From the NCBI RefSeq assembly GCF_003149515.1, contig NZ_CP029145.1, forward strand, positions 1,116,001 to 1,180,000: 64,000 bases of DNA, read 5' to 3'. The number at the start of each line of letters is the position of its first letter. The first letter of the stretch is position 1. A program made the position numbers and the translations under genes. This DNA comes from Hymenobacter nivis. Its GTDB lineage: Bacteria; Bacteroidota; Bacteroidia; Cytophagales; Hymenobacteraceae. The notes under the pieces are model-generated. The model had not been told where the DNA came from. It did no database searches and saw only the letters and a program-made list of their open reading frames with translations. This document shows positions 46,261 through 54,702 of the stretch, piece after piece.

Positions 46261-46437
46261 CTAAACGGGGAAGCGTACAAACGTGCGCAGCGTGGCTTCG
46301 GCCCTCAGGTCCACGCCCAAGGCTTCCAGCCGGCCTAGCAGCCGCCCCTGTTGGTGGCGCACCGCGCCTAGCACGGCTTCCAGGGCCGCCGGGTCCCAAG
46401 TAAAGGCCGGTCAGTTCGGCAGTTGATGAATGTAAGG
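46261..46437 (-). pseudogene. N-terminal remnant of a DUF4172-type Fic gene
   Basis: The frame reads YIHQLPN, then TGA (46411-46413) where Trp is expected, then PAFTWDPAALEAVLGAVRHQ, QGRLLGRLEALGVDLRAEAT, LRTFVRF and a stop at 46261. This matches the DUF4172 domain that begins many Fic proteins. The catalytic Fic core is missing, and an IS630 element is inserted 14 bp past the fragment. A TGG-to-TGA change accounts for the internal stop. Confidence 0.65.
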
Positions 46438-47115
46438 CCCTATTCGCCGCACCGATGCGGCGAATATACCCCCTATTCTCCGCATCGGTGCGCTTTCCTT
46501 CAGGGGATAGGCACGGCCAGGGGACTGGGCAGGGGCTGCACGTGCAAGGCCATGCCGCGGTGGGTGCAGGTACTTGTAGAAGGTGGCCTTGCAGATGCGC
46601 AAGCTGCGGGCCATGTCGTCAACGCTCAGCGCGCGGGCGTTGTAGAGCAGTTCGGCCGCGCGGGCCGTGCGCTGCGCTTCTGCGGACAAGCCCGGCTTGC
46701 GGCCGCCGACGCGTCCACGGGTACGCGCCGCGGCCAGCCCGGCCAGGGTGCGCTCGCGGATAAGTTCGCGCTCAAATTCGGCCAGGGATGCGAACAGGTT
46801 GAGCACGAGCCGCCCCTGGACCGAGTGGGTGTTGATGGCATCGGTTAGGGAAATCAAGCCGATGTCGCGGCGCTGCAAGTCGGCCACCAAGTCAAGCAGG
46901 TGTTTGAGCGAGCGGCCCAACCGGTCGAGCTTGTGGATGTAAACCGTGTCACCCGGGCGTACCTACAGCAACAGCTTGTCGAGTTCGACCCGGGCAGCCA
47001 AGGCCCCCGAGGCTCTTTCTTGATAGATGAGCTCGCAGCCGGCCTGGGTCAGCGCGTCGAGTTGCAGTGCTAAATTCTGGTCGCGGGTTGAGACGCGGGC
47101 GTAGCCAATCTTCAT
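46411..47115 (-). pseudogene. Serine recombinase with an in-frame amber codon
   Basis: From the ATG at 47115 the frame reads KIGYARVSTRDQNLALQLDA (catalytic Ser), ALAARVELDKLLL, then TAG (46962-46964) where Gln is expected, then VRPGDTVYIHKLDRLGRSLK, SVQGRLVLNLFASLAEFERE and a C-terminal helix-turn-helix (ALSVDDMARSLRICKATFYK). Everything else is intact, so one CAG-to-TAG change has broken a Tn3-type resolvase/invertase. The frame runs on into the Fic remnant to 46411; the real C-terminus is probably near 46500. A res-like site lies 9 bp upstream of the start. Confidence 0.85.
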
Positions 47116-47123
47116 GCGGAGGA

Positions 47124-47189
47124 GTTTACGAAACTCATCTCCTAACGCAGTTTCGTAAACTTTGATTGGTAGACCGGTTTCTTAAACTC
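47124..47189 (-). promoter_or_regulatory. res-like recombination site next to a recombinase gene
   Basis: This 66-bp stretch has opposed GTTTACGAAAC and GTTTCGTAAAC boxes, then GGTTTCTTAAACTC. It aligns gap-free with 18223-18288. Its place just upstream of the recombinase start is standard for resolvase res sites, which also serve as its operator. Confidence 0.65.
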
Positions 47190-47456
47190 AGCAGACACAA
47201 CAGAAGGTGGTACCAAGCCCCACGAAACTGGCTGATTGTATAGCTTAGCGGTTCATTCAAAGGAGGAATATATCAGCCGACTAGTCGCGCTAATGCGACC
47301 TTCGCTCCGGCCTCTACGGGGAGGCCAACAAGCTCTTTTCTGGCACTAAACGGGCCCCAGTGCCTCGTTTTGGGGGTTTATGAAAATAAATACCCACCCA
47401 AAAGCCGCGACGACCCGGCCGGTGCAGGGGCTTTTCGCGGGAGGCACTCCCGGGGC

Positions 47457-47702
47457 TTACCCGGCGTCGCCGGACTCCGGGGCGTTGCGGGTCCGGGCCG
47501 AAGCCAGCAGCCGGCAGGCGTCGCGGTGCAACGCCGTAGCCGCGCGGGCCACCTGCTCGTTCAGTTCCACGCCCGGCAGGGCCCCGCCCAGCACCGCGAC
47601 GCCCGCGAGGCAGGCCAGGGCGAGCCCCGCCGCGAGCAGCGCGGCCGCCCGGAACAACAGCTGGGCGTAGAACGGGAGCAGGGGCATCTGGCGGGGCGGC
47701 AA
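47457..47702 (-). CDS. Possible small membrane protein
   Basis: This 81-residue frame has one strong membrane helix (FYAQLLFRAAALLAAGLALA, continuing CLAGVAVLGG, about 11-40) and a polar tail with NEQVARAATALHRDACRLLA. No family is recognised, and the G+C is so high that chance frames are long here, so it may not be real. Sequence on either side (47190-47456, 47703-48096) shows no other gene; a copy of the dispersed GTTCAGGAAAACGGTG repeat lies at 47812. Confidence 0.35.
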   Translation of the reverse strand: MPPRQMPLLPFYAQLLFRAAALLAAGLALACLAGVAVLGGALPGVELNEQVARAATALHRDACRLLASARTRNAPESGDAG

Positions 47703-47811
47703 AAGCAGAAAGGGGAGTCCTTCCGGCGGGCCAAGATAAGGAAAAAAAATAGGCCAGCACCCGGGCGCGGATGGCCGTGTCCACCCGGTTGGTCAGCCTA
47801 GCAGAACTTGC

Positions 47812-47844
47812 GTTCAGGAAAACGGTGATTTAAACAGCCACCGT
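47812..47844 (+). repeat. Dispersed GTTCAGGAAAACGGTG repeat, copy B
   Basis: Identical to 37432-37464 over 32 of 33 bp or better (GTTCAGGAAAACGGTGATTT, then AAACAGCCACC). It lies in a gap with no supported gene. Confidence 0.7.
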
Positions 47845-48096
47845 CTATATGAGCAACAGGTAAAGCCTCAGACTTGAACGCCTTCGTGGTCTTGCTCTTT
47901 TTTGCGGTCATGACTCAGGAAATAGACGTCCTGCTTCTGTGCGTCTCGATTAGACGACTTCACTTAATGTGCTTCGACCTCAACAACACCCTCATCCGCT
48001 GCGCCGGAGGCAGTAGCGCCTAAGGAACGGCGGGCCGGGCAGGAAACCGCGTTCGACGGCAAGGTGGTGCAAGTGCTGGCCGTGAGCTAGGGCAAA

Positions 48097-49368
48097 TCAG
48101 CCAAACGCTACCAATGCGGGTATGGGCCGGCGCAGGGGTTGCCAGTGCCCATAGCTGAGCGAGCGCCACAACCACTCGGCCGGGCCAAAGCGGAAGCGCC
48201 GCATCCACCAGTGGCTAATCGCCAGTTGGGCCAGCACCTCGGCGGCACACACGCCCACGCTGGCAAAGGGCCCGATGTGGCCAATCAGCCCCAGCCCCAA
48301 GCCGTAGCCGTAGCACAGCCACAGGCCCACCAGGGTTTGCACCAGGTAGTTGGTGAGTGCCATTTGCCCCATCGGGGCCAGCACCCCAAGGGCGGCTGCC
48401 CAGCGGGCGCGCAGGGCCAACAAGCCAAACCCCGCGGCGTACGCGACCGACAGGGCCAGGTCCGCGGGGTCGCGCAACACTTCGCGTATCAAGACAAGAT
48501 AGCCGTCAGGGCTGAGGCGGTGGGCCAGCAGCAGCACGCTCACGGCCCGCAGCAGGAGCCCGCCACCCAGCCCCACCACCAGCGTCCAGCCAAAAAGCCG
48601 ACGCAAGGGTCGTGCGTAAGCGGCCGGATTCTGAAAGAAGCCGGTACACATGGCCCAGCGCCCGAAGCAGTACCCCAGCAGCAGCCGGGCCAGTATCCAG
48701 CACCCGGCCACTGGCGGCCCCCAGCTTAGCACTTGGTCTTCCCAAATCATATCCAGGTTGGCCGCCAGCGTGGCGCCGTACGAGGGGCCCGCGAAGGTGC
48801 GAACGGCGTGGTCCAGATGGGCCTCGTAGGTGGCCGCGGGCAGCGCGGGCACCAGCTGATGCCACCCAAGGTTCACCAGAAAGCCCATCAAGGATAGCCC
48901 CACGCCCCAGCGCAGCAGCGCCCGGTCGGAATAATGGCGGAAGAGCAGCAGGGCAAACCCCACTAGCGCGTACGACTGCAGGATGTCGCCGTACCACAGC
49001 AGCAGGGCGTGCACGGCCCCAAACAGGAGCAGAATGCCCAGGCGGCGGGCAAAAAAGCGGGCCCCGTCGGTGCCCCGCGCTTCGGCCCGGTGCAGCTGCA
49101 CAGCAAAGCCCACCCCAAACAAGAGCGAGAACAAGCCAAAAGCCTTGCCGTCGATGAACAGCAGCGAGAGCTGCATCGTCACCTTATCGACCAGCGGCCA
49201 GTGTTCGACCGAGGCCATTGGCACTAAGCGGTAGCCGGTGAACCATTCCAGATTGGCAAAGCACACGCCCACCAGGGCCAGGGCCCGCAAGGCATCGAGC
49301 AGCACAAACCGGTCGGAGGTGGTCACGGGGGCGAAGCCGCTGGCTACTTGAGGCGATGGCGTATTCAT
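48097..49368 (-). CDS. DUF418-family membrane protein
   Basis: This 423-residue protein starts at the ATG at 49368 (MNTPSPQVASGFAPVTTSDR) and has about ten membrane helices. The start of the membrane part, RFVLLDALRALALVGVCFAN, and the following KAFGLFSLLFGVGFAVQLHR match the N-terminal signature of DUF418/YeiB proteins. The C-terminal part has APMGQMALTNYLVQTLVGLW, the conserved DUF418 block (about 345-365). The function is unknown; relatives include acyltransferase-like heparan-alpha-glucosaminide proteins. It stands alone and is intact. The longer open frame to 49428 has no further support. Confidence 0.88.
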   Translation of the reverse strand: MNTPSPQVASGFAPVTTSDRFVLLDALRALALVGVCFANLEWFTGYRLVPMASVEHWPLVDKVTMQLSLLFIDGKAFGLFSLLFGVGFAVQLHRAEARGTDGARFFARRLGILLLFGAVHALLLWYGDILQSYALVGFALLLFRHYSDRALLRWGVGLSLMGFLVNLGWHQLVPALPAATYEAHLDHAVRTFAGPSYGATLAANLDMIWEDQVLSWGPPVAGCWILARLLLGYCFGRWAMCTGFFQNPAAYARPLRRLFGWTLVVGLGGGLLLRAVSVLLLAHRLSPDGYLVLIREVLRDPADLALSVAYAAGFGLLALRARWAAALGVLAPMGQMALTNYLVQTLVGLWLCYGYGLGLGLIGHIGPFASVGVCAAEVLAQLAISHWWMRRFRFGPAEWLWRSLSYGHWQPLRRPIPALVAFG

Positions 49369-49511
49369 AGGGAAACAACTGACGGTATGAAAGAGCAAAG
49401 AAGCCCATGGACAAGCTGCCTGTGACAAAGACAGGCTTGTGCAGTCTCCGTCCTGACTACCACAAAGATGAAAATATATTATTAATAAAGTTTAAATAAA
49501 CGGAGCAGCTC

Positions 49512-49613
49512 ATGAGCCAACTCAAGCAGTTTCGCCACTTGGCTACGCGCTACGACAAAACTGCCAGCGGCTACCTCCGCTTTGTGCAATTGAGTACTTG
49601 GCCTACGCTATGA
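49512..49613 (+). pseudogene. IS5-family transposase C-terminal remnant
   Basis: The 33-codon frame QLKQFRHLATRYDKTASGYL to the TGA at 49611 matches the last part of IS5-type transposases (compare RRLATRYEK at the window start). No ends of the element were found. The DNA after it (49614-50020) has only a 40-codon fragment near 49681-49803 and no full gene. Confidence 0.7.
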
Positions 49614-50023
49614 ACTTGACGCATTCCATCCATAACGAATGGCACTATCGGCTTGAAATAGAAGCTGAGCAACCCCGCCCAATTATTTCCTCCATCTGCG
49701 CAGTGCGGCCAAGGCTGACAAGTGGCTGACCAAGAACCTGAAGTTTCGGCAGATTGGCGCAACGGAACTGCCCCGCGGCGGGGAATACCAGTTTATGTGG
49801 TAAGCGCCCCTGTCCAACGCGTTTGATGCCCTGTTTTATTTGCACGAAACGTCCGCTTCGCAGCCTTACCGGGTGGCGCACCCAGCCCGGTAAGGCTGCG
49901 CGGCAGCCTGGAGCACTAATGCCGTTTTACGTGCTTGCTACAAACGAGCAGTTGGTTTCCTTGGCTAATTTTTCATCGCCCCCCTGCGCCCGGCGTGCGG
50001 GAGTGGCCCTGCGGCACCGGCCG

Positions 50024-50290
50024 CTACCGGACGAGCCGCTGGGTCGCCGAGGGCGGGAGGTAATGGAGGCGGACGGTATACGCGAGCACGGCTTCCGCCT
50101 CGTTCTCCACCAGGGCGTCGGCGTCGGGTAGCTGCTTGCGCAGGTCCAGCAACACACCACAGGAGGACGGCAGGACCTTTCCCAGCGTACCCAGGGCCAG
50201 GCGGCAATCTTCTAACGCGTGCGCACTGGCCGGGTGGCCCGCTTGGGCCAAGACCGTGCTAATGCGAACCAGCGGCGCTATAAAGTCCAT
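50024..50290 (-). CDS. Possible small protein, unknown
   Basis: This 88-residue frame starts MDFIAPLVRISTVLAQAGHP and is mostly helical (ALEDCRLALGTLGKVLPSSC, GVLLDLRKQLPDADALVENE). There is no recognised family or signal peptide. It lies between the transposase remnant and the intact recombinase. Amino-acid composition is plausible for a real gene, but support is weak. Confidence 0.4.
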   Translation of the reverse strand: MDFIAPLVRISTVLAQAGHPASAHALEDCRLALGTLGKVLPSSCGVLLDLRKQLPDADALVENEAEAVLAYTVRLHYLPPSATQRLVR

Positions 50291-50333
50291 GGGAAAGGCG
50301 AAAACAGAATGGAGAGGCCGGAAGGTAAGATGA

Positions 50334-50389
50334 GTTCAGCCAAACGGTGGTTTAAACAGCTACTGGCTTTCCGATAGGGTCGGGCAAGG
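50334..50389 (+). repeat. Dispersed GTTCA repeat, copy C
   Basis: This copy starts GTTCAGCCAAACGGTGGTTT, then AAACAGCTACTGG and CTTTCCGATAGGGT, related to the copies at 37432 and 47812. It lies 100-150 bp upstream of the intact recombinase. Confidence 0.65.
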
Positions 50390-50417
50390 GCCCGCTAGCG
50401 GCCCTATTTGTGTCCTT

Positions 50418-50457
50418 GTCACGTTTCTTAAACAAACGTTTAGAAAATGTGACAAGC
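50418..50457 (+). promoter_or_regulatory. Inverted repeat upstream of the intact recombinase
   Basis: The arms TTGTCACGTTT and AAAATGTGACAA flank a centre with TTAAAC and GTTTAG. It ends 27 bp before the recombinase start. The inner GTTTCTTAAAC is shared with the two res-like sites at 18.2 and 47.1 kb, so this is probably the res site and operator of this recombinase. Confidence 0.55.
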
Positions 50458-50483
50458 TTGAAAATAGGGGGTAGTTTTGCCCC

Positions 50484-51146
50484 ATGAGCAAGTACGTGGC
50501 CTATTTTCGGGTCAGCACCGCCCGACAGGGGCAATCCGGTTTAGGCCTCGAAGCCCAGCAAGCCGCCGTGCTCCGCTTTTTGCCTGGGGAGGCTATCAGG
50601 GTGGCCGATTACATCGAGGTCGAGAGTGGGCGTAAGAGTGCGCGGCCTCAACTGCTGGCGGCCATCGCCCTGGCCCAGCGCGAGGATGCGGTGCTGTTGG
50701 TGGCCAAGTTGGACCGCCTGGCCCGGAGCGTGGCGTTTCTGGCAACGCTGATGGAGAGTCGGGTGCGGTTTCAGGCGGTGGACCTGCCGGCGGCCGATGA
50801 GTTTACCCTCCATATCCTGGCGGCTGTCGCCCAGAAAGAGGCTTCGGCTATCTCTAGCCGGACGCGGGATGCGCTGGCGGCCAAGAAGGCACGAGGGTTT
50901 ACGCTGGGCACGCCGGCGAATCTCACCGAGGAGGCCAAGCTTAAGGGCTTAGCGGCGCGTCAAGCGAATGCGGTGGCCAATGTCAACAATCGGCAGGCCG
51001 CCCAGCTAGCGACGCTGCTGCGGGCCACAGGAGCGAACCTGCGGGCTATTGCTCACCAGCTCAATCAGTCCGGTTACACTACTCGGCGCGGGAAGGCGTT
51101 TCACCCGATGGGCGTCCAGCGCCTACTGGCCAACACACCCGAATGA
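50484..51146 (+). CDS. Serine recombinase (resolvase family), intact
   Basis: This 220-residue recombinase has the N-terminal catalytic domain (about 1-140): YVAYFRVSTARQGQSGLGLE with the nucleophile Ser-11, VLLVAKLDRLARSVAFLATL with the L-D-R motif, and FTLHILAAVAQKEASAISSR along the long E helix. The C-terminal helix-turn-helix domain (about 160-215) includes LLRATGANLRAIAHQLNQSG. It would recombine short res or att sites by a double-strand-break mechanism. It is the only one of three serine recombinases in the window without a lesion, and lies behind the inverted repeat at 50418-50457. Confidence 0.92.
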   Translation: MSKYVAYFRVSTARQGQSGLGLEAQQAAVLRFLPGEAIRVADYIEVESGRKSARPQLLAAIALAQREDAVLLVAKLDRLARSVAFLATLMESRVRFQAVDLPAADEFTLHILAAVAQKEASAISSRTRDALAAKKARGFTLGTPANLTEEAKLKGLAARQANAVANVNNRQAAQLATLLRATGANLRAIAHQLNQSGYTTRRGKAFHPMGVQRLLANTPE

Positions 51147-51183
51147 CCGTTTTCTTGAACCACCACGTGGAGCGGGTTTTCGT

Positions 51184-51606
51184 CTATGCGTACCGAATGG
51201 TGATGCTACTGGTGACGTTTTTAAAGTCGTAGTCTGCCGTGATGCTTCCCCAGGGGAACTGTCCTTCCCGGCCAACTTCGCTGCGGACCCAGTGCTGCAA
51301 CGCCGGAAGCCGTTGCAAAGCGGCCTGTTCCGACCACGCAGCCTCGTTCGAGGCTGTCCCGACGAGCGCGGGCAAAACGTCCAGCAGCACCGTTTGCAAA
51401 CGGTTATGGTAAAACCCGAACACCAACGCCAAGAAGTCGTTGCCCACCCGCACGTTTGAGGCGCGTAACCAGCTCCAGCCGGTGTGCACATCGTTGACGT
51501 CGTTTGCTTCGCCCAAGCCCAGTGCGAGGACCGCTTCCACCGAATCGCCGGCACGAACGCACTGCGAAGGCGCGAAAAGCAAGTTACCGGTGCGTGGGTT
51601 AATCAT
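51184..51606 (-). CDS. Unknown protein of 140 residues
   Basis: The frame begins MINPRTGNLLFAPSQCVRAG and ends FPWGSITADYDFKNVTSSIT, IRYA. The N-terminus NPRTGNLLFAPSQCVRAGDS and the C-terminal F-x-W-G-x-I-x-A-x-Y-D-F-K pattern look like a short all-beta protein with a strand-rich end, a pattern seen in some immunity-type and unknown proteins. No known motif, signal or membrane segment is seen. It lies between the recombinase (tail to tail) and an IS element inserted about 40 bp upstream of its start, so its promoter may be altered. Confidence 0.6.
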   Translation of the reverse strand: MINPRTGNLLFAPSQCVRAGDSVEAVLALGLGEANDVNDVHTGWSWLRASNVRVGNDFLALVFGFYHNRLQTVLLDVLPALVGTASNEAAWSEQAALQRLPALQHWVRSEVGREGQFPWGSITADYDFKNVTSSITIRYA

Positions 51607-51642
51607 AGGCTCGCTGGAACGAGGTAAAGAAACGCTCTTTTT

Positions 51643-52662
51643 AGTAAAGCTTATTCGGCGTAGTTAGCGAGTTTCGCGTGGACAGGTGCGCGATAGGCGC
51701 GGTGCGGGCTGCGCACGCGCAGGTTGTGCAGCCCACAGGCCACGACCATGACCGTATCGCGCACCCATTCGCCGCGCAAGCGGATAGTGCCCTGCACCAT
51801 GTGCAGGCGCTTGATACCGCTGTGCGCGTGTTCGATAACGACGCGCAACGGACTCAGCAACTGGTTATACAGCTTTTGGGCAAACGTCAACTCCCGCTTC
51901 GGCGGCTTCTTGTGGGGCATCTCCACCACGACCCCGGTCGGGGCGTGGCCCAGCAAGCCCAAATCCTGCCGTAACACGCAGCCCGCCGGTAGGTGCAGCG
52001 CGTACTCGTCGGCCAGTTTTTTGTCGTGCGCTCGCCCGCTTTCCGTAGCCGAGAGAAAATGCACGTACTGCGTGGAATCGCATAAGGTCATGTTTTTCAC
52101 GCGGTGCGCTTTTTTTTGGCGCTGTACTCCTCGGCCTGGGCCTCCCGGTCCGTGTTACGTGGTACGCCCCGCTCGACCCCGTCGTAGGCAAAGACCGGCT
52201 CCGGGTGGTTAGCCAGGCGCTGAGCCAACTCGCCGCCGTCGCGCACGGGCAGCAGCCCGCGCCGGGCCAGCACCTGGTTGAGCACGCCCAGCAGGGCGGT
52301 AGCCAAGTGGCTGACGCGCGCTTGCGAAATGCCAAAGCTGGCGGCCTGGTGCTCTTGCAAGGCGTTGCTTTTGAGGTAGGTGAGCAGAAAAAAGAGCTTT
52401 ATATCGCTGCCCGCCAGCACGGCGTTGGCCCGCTCGCGGTGGGCGGGGAACGCCCGTTTGGTTCCTTCCAGGGTGTGGTAGCGGTGGTGGCGCTCCCAGG
52501 CCGGGGCAAAGTCGGTCAGCAAGTCGTCAAACTCCGCCGCTCGCAAGCTGGTTAGGGCCAGAAACTGGCGGGGCCGCTCGCGCAAACTCAGGTAATCCAT
52601 AGCCAAATTTACGCCTCGCCTACGGGTAGTAACTTAACACACACTTCCGAATTAGCTTTACT
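51643..52662 (-). mobile_element. IS5-superfamily (ISL2-like) element
   Basis: A 1020-bp element with inverted ends AGTAAAGCTTATTCGG on the left and the complement of AGTAAAGCTAATTCGG on the right (one mismatch). It encodes a two-frame DDE transposase. No clear target duplication was seen. Confidence 0.8.
51651..52606 (-). CDS. IS5-type (DDE_Tnp_4) transposase, two frames
   Basis: Frame one (52606-52097) gives the helix-turn-helix N-terminus (AEFDDLLTDFAPAWERHHRY, FFLLTYLKSNALQEHQAASF, GISQARVSHLATALLGVLNQ) and VFAYDGVERGVPR with the first Asp. Frame two (52100-51651) gives ADEYALHLPAGCVLRQDLGL with an Asp, KLYNQLLSPLRVVIEHAHSG with the Glu region, and GIKRLHMVQGT. The frames meet at a run of eight A on the coding strand near 52109-52116, so a frameshift is probably used. 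It looks intact. Confidence 0.85.
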
Positions 52663-52691
52663 GAATCCTACTTCGATATTCCTTTTTCCTT

Positions 52692-53312
52692 GTGAACAGA
52701 AAGCCTATCCGGGGCTTACGGCGACATTTCCGCGCCCATCAGCAACGAGCGATAACCCCAGCGGTATTGGATAGCGCTCGCTTGGCAACCTTTCAGGTGG
52801 AGTACCACAAGCTAGGCATAGCTCCCTGGCATACCCATCAGAAACCTCCCAAGCTTTTCCGGCAACTCTGGTTGGCTCGGTTAGTGAGCGACTTCTACCA
52901 CTGGCAGAATCAGTTAGCAGCGCTTTATACAGACTTTTATGCAGCCGTCTGGCTTTTTGAGCCGCGGTTTGGCTATTCCCAGTTGGTAGCGGCCATTGGG
53001 GAGCGCAAAGACCATTACGAACAGCTTTTTGAGTCTGAAGCAGGTTTTCAAGCTTCCTCAAGCCAAGAGCTACCTCCGGAGTACCAAGCACTTGCTGGCG
53101 TGCAGGGTTTGCAATGGACTAAATATCCAGAGGTAGAATTACTCTTACCTGATGACTTTGCTGAGCAGAGCACTTGGGTGAAGAAGAAGCACCACTGGCC
53201 AAGCGAGACGCAGCACGAAGCCCCTTACATTGCCGTGCAAGTAGGATGGGTATGGGTAGGGCGACTCAAAAATGATACTTTCCCTGCATCAGCGAATAGC
53301 TCGCTTCTTTAA
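52692..53312 (+). CDS. Unknown protein of 206 residues
   Basis: The frame starts MNRKPIRGLRRHFRAHQQRA and has a mostly helical middle rich in aromatic residues (LWLARLVSDFYHWQNQLAAL, YTDFYAAVWLFEPRFGYSQL, VAAIGERKDHYEQLFESEAG). No membrane segment, signal or known motif is seen. Its lower G+C than neighbouring genes suggests a separate origin. It lies right after the IS element and convergent with the next gene. Confidence 0.6.
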   Translation: MNRKPIRGLRRHFRAHQQRAITPAVLDSARLATFQVEYHKLGIAPWHTHQKPPKLFRQLWLARLVSDFYHWQNQLAALYTDFYAAVWLFEPRFGYSQLVAAIGERKDHYEQLFESEAGFQASSSQELPPEYQALAGVQGLQWTKYPEVELLLPDDFAEQSTWVKKKHHWPSETQHEAPYIAVQVGWVWVGRLKNDTFPASANSSLL

Positions 53313-53436
53313 CGATTCTCGGAAAAATCCCTTAACATAATCCTAGTTATAAACCCACTCTTGGAATAAGTGCGGGTCTGGGCCTCCCTTAGGGGTGTGG
53401 TCAAATCTGTACTTTTTGGGGAATCAGGCACCTATA

Positions 53437-53862
53437 TCATTCTTCGTAGGGGTAGCTCTCTCCTTCGTTTGCCACTTTATAGAACCCGCGTTGGCGTTCG
53501 AGTTCTCGGTGGGCCAGAAACAAGGCCCAGGCTGGTGGGCTCAAGTGTTCGCGGAACAGGGAAGTGAATGGCTCGTTGAGGCCGTAGACTTCCGTGAACA
53601 GTTCAAGGATTATAGCTTCCTCAGTGTTCTCCCTACCTATTTCTAGGGAATGGTTGATAAAGGCCAGTACCTGCACTCGTTCCTCAAGTGTGCGGGATGG
53701 GTTAAAGAAAAACCGTCGCACCTGCCCCAAGGTGTAATAGGGACCCATTTCTTCGTCGCACTCGCCACCCAGAGCGGGGATGAGGGCGTTAGCGTGCCAG
53801 GCTAAGTTCTCGAAATAGGCATTGCCGTTTGTAAAGGGGTCGTTGTTTGCGGTGAAAGGCAT
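53437..53862 (-). CDS. Unknown acidic protein of 141 residues
   Basis: The frame starts MPFTANNDPFTNGNAYFENL and is acidic and helical: VRRFFFNPSRTLEERVQVLA, FINHSLEIGRENTEEAIILE and a final HRELERQRGFYKVANEGESY. The length, acidity and central helical repeat resemble DUF7674-type immunity-like proteins of Bacteroidota, but the similarity is from memory and weak. It has no toxin partner nearby. It lies convergent with the 206-residue gene. Confidence 0.55.
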   Translation of the reverse strand: MPFTANNDPFTNGNAYFENLAWHANALIPALGGECDEEMGPYYTLGQVRRFFFNPSRTLEERVQVLAFINHSLEIGRENTEEAIILELFTEVYGLNEPFTSLFREHLSPPAWALFLAHRELERQRGFYKVANEGESYPYEE

Positions 53863-53989
53863 ATGGTGAATTTATTCTCAACCAAGAAAGGTCCGCACGA
53901 GGACGAGCGGTTCAGCCAAACGATGGTCTAAGTAAGACAAAATCCCTTTTACGTACTGTAAACGGTCGTTTGCAATATGTAAAAAAGGG

Positions 53990-54658
53990 CTACTCAGCCG
54001 CTGGAGCTGGAATAGGTGGAGCCACGTACTTCGGAAAGCTGGCGGCCGTTTTGGGAAACTTCGCCTGGTAACGCTTAATCTGGTCCAAGTAGAAAGTTCC
54101 TTCCTTGCTCAGACGGGCGTTGTACTGCCGAAGCTGCTCATTTTCAGTTTGTACCTTCTCTAAATCGGCTTTGGGCACCCGCGAAAAATGCCCGGTGCAA
54201 AGCATCGTTAACAGTATCAGGGCCACTGGACCAAGCGTAAAGCCGACCGTCGAGCGCCAGTTTTCAAATACGTTCAAGGGCACCGAGCGGGGTATCTGCT
54301 GTACCGTAGCCGCTAACTTGGCCTCAGCCGCCTGCACCGCTGCCAAACGGGCTGTTAGCTGCTCCGTGAGGTAGTCCGTGCGGTCGTCTACCAGCGTAAT
54401 GAGCTTATCACAGCCCGCTTGAAACGCCTTCGCCTGCTGCTCCACCTTGCCCACGAGCTGCTGGGCTACGGCTTCGCTATTCACGTGCAACGTCAGCGGC
54501 CGGTCCCGCTCGGCCAGCTGCACCAGGGCCTTTACCTGGTCCTCGGTGGCGGGCGCGGGCCGTTTGTTATAGGCGCGTAGCTCCTGGGCAATGCGCTCAA
54601 TATCGGCCATCAGCACGGCTACGCCATTGGTGGGGGCCGGGGGAGGGGTTAGATTCAT
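53990..54658 (-). CDS. Relaxase-linked membrane protein (plasmid mobilisation)
   Basis: This 222-residue protein starts at the ATG at 54658 (MNLTPPPAPTNGVAVLMADI). It has a long N-terminal coiled-coil part (about 40-135: IERIAQELRAYNKRPAPATE, AEAKLAATVQQI), one membrane helix (TVGFTLGPVALILLTMLCTG, about 150-170), a second coiled coil (LEKVQTENEQLRQYNARLSK) and a proline-rich tail. Similar proteins follow relaxase genes on mobilisable Bacteroidota plasmids and may anchor the relaxosome. It follows the relaxase by 45 bp. Confidence 0.65.
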   Translation of the reverse strand: MNLTPPPAPTNGVAVLMADIERIAQELRAYNKRPAPATEDQVKALVQLAERDRPLTLHVNSEAVAQQLVGKVEQQAKAFQAGCDKLITLVDDRTDYLTEQLTARLAAVQAAEAKLAATVQQIPRSVPLNVFENWRSTVGFTLGPVALILLTMLCTGHFSRVPKADLEKVQTENEQLRQYNARLSKEGTFYLDQIKRYQAKFPKTAASFPKYVAPPIPAPAAE

Positions 54659-54702
54659 AACCAAAGGGAAGAAATTACGTGATTCCGTAGCCGCCGCTGC
54701 GC

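Noticed and set aside
37573..47115. Recoding or an altered genetic code using TAG
   Set aside because: Intact neighbouring genes end normally at TAG and the broken genes also carry TAA, TGA and frameshifts; decay explains the data better.
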